From Hydractinia symbiolongicarpus (taxonomy: Eukaryota; Cnidaria; Hydrozoa; Anthoathecata; Hydractiniidae): a DNA stretch of 64,000 nucleotides. The stretch lies in the NCBI RefSeq assembly GCF_029227915.1, contig NC_079886.1, forward strand, positions 1,488,001 to 1,552,000, given 5' to 3'. Under the pieces are notes generated by a model that did not search any database, had not been told where the DNA came from, and was given only the letters and a program-made list of their open reading frames with translations. Positions 62,691 through 64,000 of this stretch are shown here, piece by piece (positions within the stretch are counted from its first letter, which is position 1; every line of letters begins with the position of its first letter). The translations under genes and the position numbers were made by a program.

Positions 62691-64000
62691 GGGTTTTCGT
62701 TTGCCGCCGATTAAACTTCTTTTATTCAGCGTCTCATCAAAAATGAAAATATTTTTGAAAACTACAAGTTTCATTCGTTTTAGTGGTGAAAAAATAATTT
62801 AAAAAATCGTTCGGGAAATGAATTTACTCCCTTGGTCTTTCTTTGTATACTTTTGACTATACGGGCCGAGTCCGGGATTTACGGGAAATCGCTAGTTTTC
62901 GTTTCCCGGCGATTGAACTTCTTTTATTTGGCGTCTCATCAAAAATGAAAACATTTTTGAAAACTACAAGTCTCATGCCTTTTAGTGGTGAAAAAATAAT
63001 TTAAAAAATCGTTTTGAAAATCAGTTTACTCACAGGGTACTTTCTTTGTATACATTCGACTATAGGGGCCAAGCCCGGGATTTACAGGAAATCGCGGGTT
63101 TTCGTTTGCCGGCGATTAAACTTCTTTTATGCAACGTCTTATCAAAAGTGAAACCATTTTTGAAAACTACAAGTCTCATGTGTTTTAGTGGTGAAAAAAT
63201 AATTTAAAAAATCATTCGAGAAATCAGTTTACTCCCTGGGTACTTTTTTTGTATACTTTTGACTATACGGGCCGAATACGGGATTTACGGGAAATCGCGG
63301 GTTTTCGTTTGCCGCCGATTAAACTTCTTTTATTCAGCGTCTCATCAAAAATGAAAATATTTTTGAAAACTACAAGTTTCATTCGTTTTAGTGGTGAAAC
63401 AATAATTTAAAAAATCGTTCGGGAAATGAATTTACTCCCTTGGTACTTTCTTTGTATACTTTTGACTATACGGGTCGAGTACCAGATTTTCGGGAAATCG
63501 CTGGTTTTCGTTTGCCGGCGATTAAACTTCTTTTTATCAGCGTCTTATCAAAAATGAAAACAATTTTGAAAACTACAAGTCTCATGCGTTTTAGTGGTGA
63601 AAAAATAATTTAAAAAATCGTTCTGAAAATCAGTTTACTCACAGGGTACTTTCTTTGTATACATTCGACTATATGGGGCCAAGCCCGGGATTTACAGGAA
63701 ATCGCGGGTTTTCGTTTGCCGGCGATTAAACTTCTTTTATTCAACGTCTCATCAAAAATGAAAACATTTTTAAAAACTACAAGTCTTATGCGTTTTAGTG
63801 GTGAAAAAATAATTTAAAAAATCATTCAGGAAATTAGTTTACTCCCTGGGTACTTTTTTTGTGTACTTTTGACTATACGGGCCGAGTACGGGATTTACGG
63901 GAAATCGCGGGTTTTCGTTTGCCGGCGATTAAACTTCTTTTATTTAGCGTCTCATCAAAAATGAAAACATTTTTGAAAACTACAAGTCTCGTGCGTTTTA
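62691..64000 (+). repeat. Right end of window, satellite mosaic with partial last monomer
   Basis: About six monomers with marks of the 42448-43978 and 44393-45160 series: GTTTCATTCG, GCTAGTTTTCG, CATGCCTTTTAG, GCAACGTCTTATC with GTGAAACC, CCAGATTTTCGGG, TTCAACGTCTC with ATTTTTAAAAAC, and TTTTTTTGTGTAC. CCTTGGTCTTTC near 62832 has lost bases. The last monomer begins at 63909 and is cut by the window at 92 bp, so the array continues beyond the window on this side. Confidence 0.8.

Larger units (their letters stand above)
1..64000. repeat. 203-bp satellite DNA array filling the window
   Basis: Head-to-tail array of about 316 monomers, all in one orientation. Taking the GGGTTTTCG segment as monomer start, starts fall at 1, 204, 407, 610, 813, 1016 and so on, giving a 203-bp period with single-base exceptions (202 or 204 bp). 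The best conserved stretches are GTTTGCCGGCGATTAAACTT, TTTTAGTGGTGAAAAAATAA and GTACTTTCTTTGTATAC. Most variation lies in the last 85 bp of the monomer. No unique sequence, transposon or inversion interrupts it. The composition is A/T-tract rich, with G+C about 37% in a hand-made consensus. This is typical of eukaryotic centromeric or heterochromatic satellite. Which chromosome region or species it comes from cannot be read from the sequence. Confidence 0.98.

Noticed and set aside
1-64000. A CRISPR array, because of regular repetition.
   Set aside because: The repeated unit is the entire 203 bp and there are no unrelated spacers between short repeats. Variation between copies is point changes, not unique inserts.
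1-64000. Promoter-like elements such as TTGTATAC or TTGACTATAC, and terminator-like dyads, in each monomer.
   Set aside because: These are simple A/T-rich parts of the satellite consensus, present hundreds of times with no gene downstream. Transcription of the satellite is possible but nothing here shows a start site.
1-64000. Inverted (head-to-head) blocks within the array.
   Set aside because: Every line I read shows the monomer in the same orientation (GGGTTTTCG followed by GCCGGCGATTAAAC). No reverse-complement monomer was seen.

Overview
The whole window is satellite DNA. From base 1 to base 64000 it is a head-to-tail array of one A+T-rich monomer of 203 bp, about 316 copies by phase counting, all in the same orientation. 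I found no protein-coding gene, RNA gene, transposon, inverted segment, telomere repeat or unique sequence. A consensus monomer that I composed by eye has about 37% G+C and 13 CpG per 203 bp. A 64-kb gene-free tandem array of nucleosome-scale monomers points to a eukaryotic centromeric, pericentromeric or other heterochromatic block. I do not recognise the satellite family and cannot name the organism.

The interest lies in the internal architecture. Monomers fall into linked-variant classes. Type A carries CTTTTGAC, then CCGAGTACGGG and ACGGG. Type B carries TGAAAATCAG or TGAAAATGAG, then CACAGGG, CATTCGAC and CCAAGCCCGGG with ACAGG. Some monomers are A/B chimeras. Arrays of these variants form nested higher-order repeats (HORs) and segmental duplications whose offsets are near multiples of 203 bp.

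Layout. 1-8689: a 7-monomer HOR of 1420 bp, contained in a 5682-bp-offset duplication. 8690-11248: irregular monomers. 11249-14543: tandem 8-monomer duplication (1624 bp), apparently identical by eye. 14415-18702: 11-monomer-offset duplication (2233 bp). 18760-20951: a displaced copy of 12873-15064. 20229-24791: tandem 11-monomer duplication (2235 bp). 24792-27967: irregular mosaic. 27968-31658: tandem 9-monomer duplication (1827 bp). 32961-36470: 4- and 5-monomer duplications. 38335-41340: 3- and 5-monomer repeats. 42448-54930: two interleaved long-range duplications (offsets 5824 and 6842 bp) plus 609- and 814-bp local ones; a 140-bp deletion monomer is shared by two loci. 54830-62690: HORs of 1197 and 993 bp built around a 181-bp deletion monomer. 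The window ends inside a monomer.

No genes work together here. The sequence records repeated unequal exchange and segmental duplication. Each monomer also carries possible structural signals: a 9-bp perfect dyad with a 4-base loop, and in type A four GGG tracts about 10 bp apart. All short open reading frames are satellite translations, not genes.
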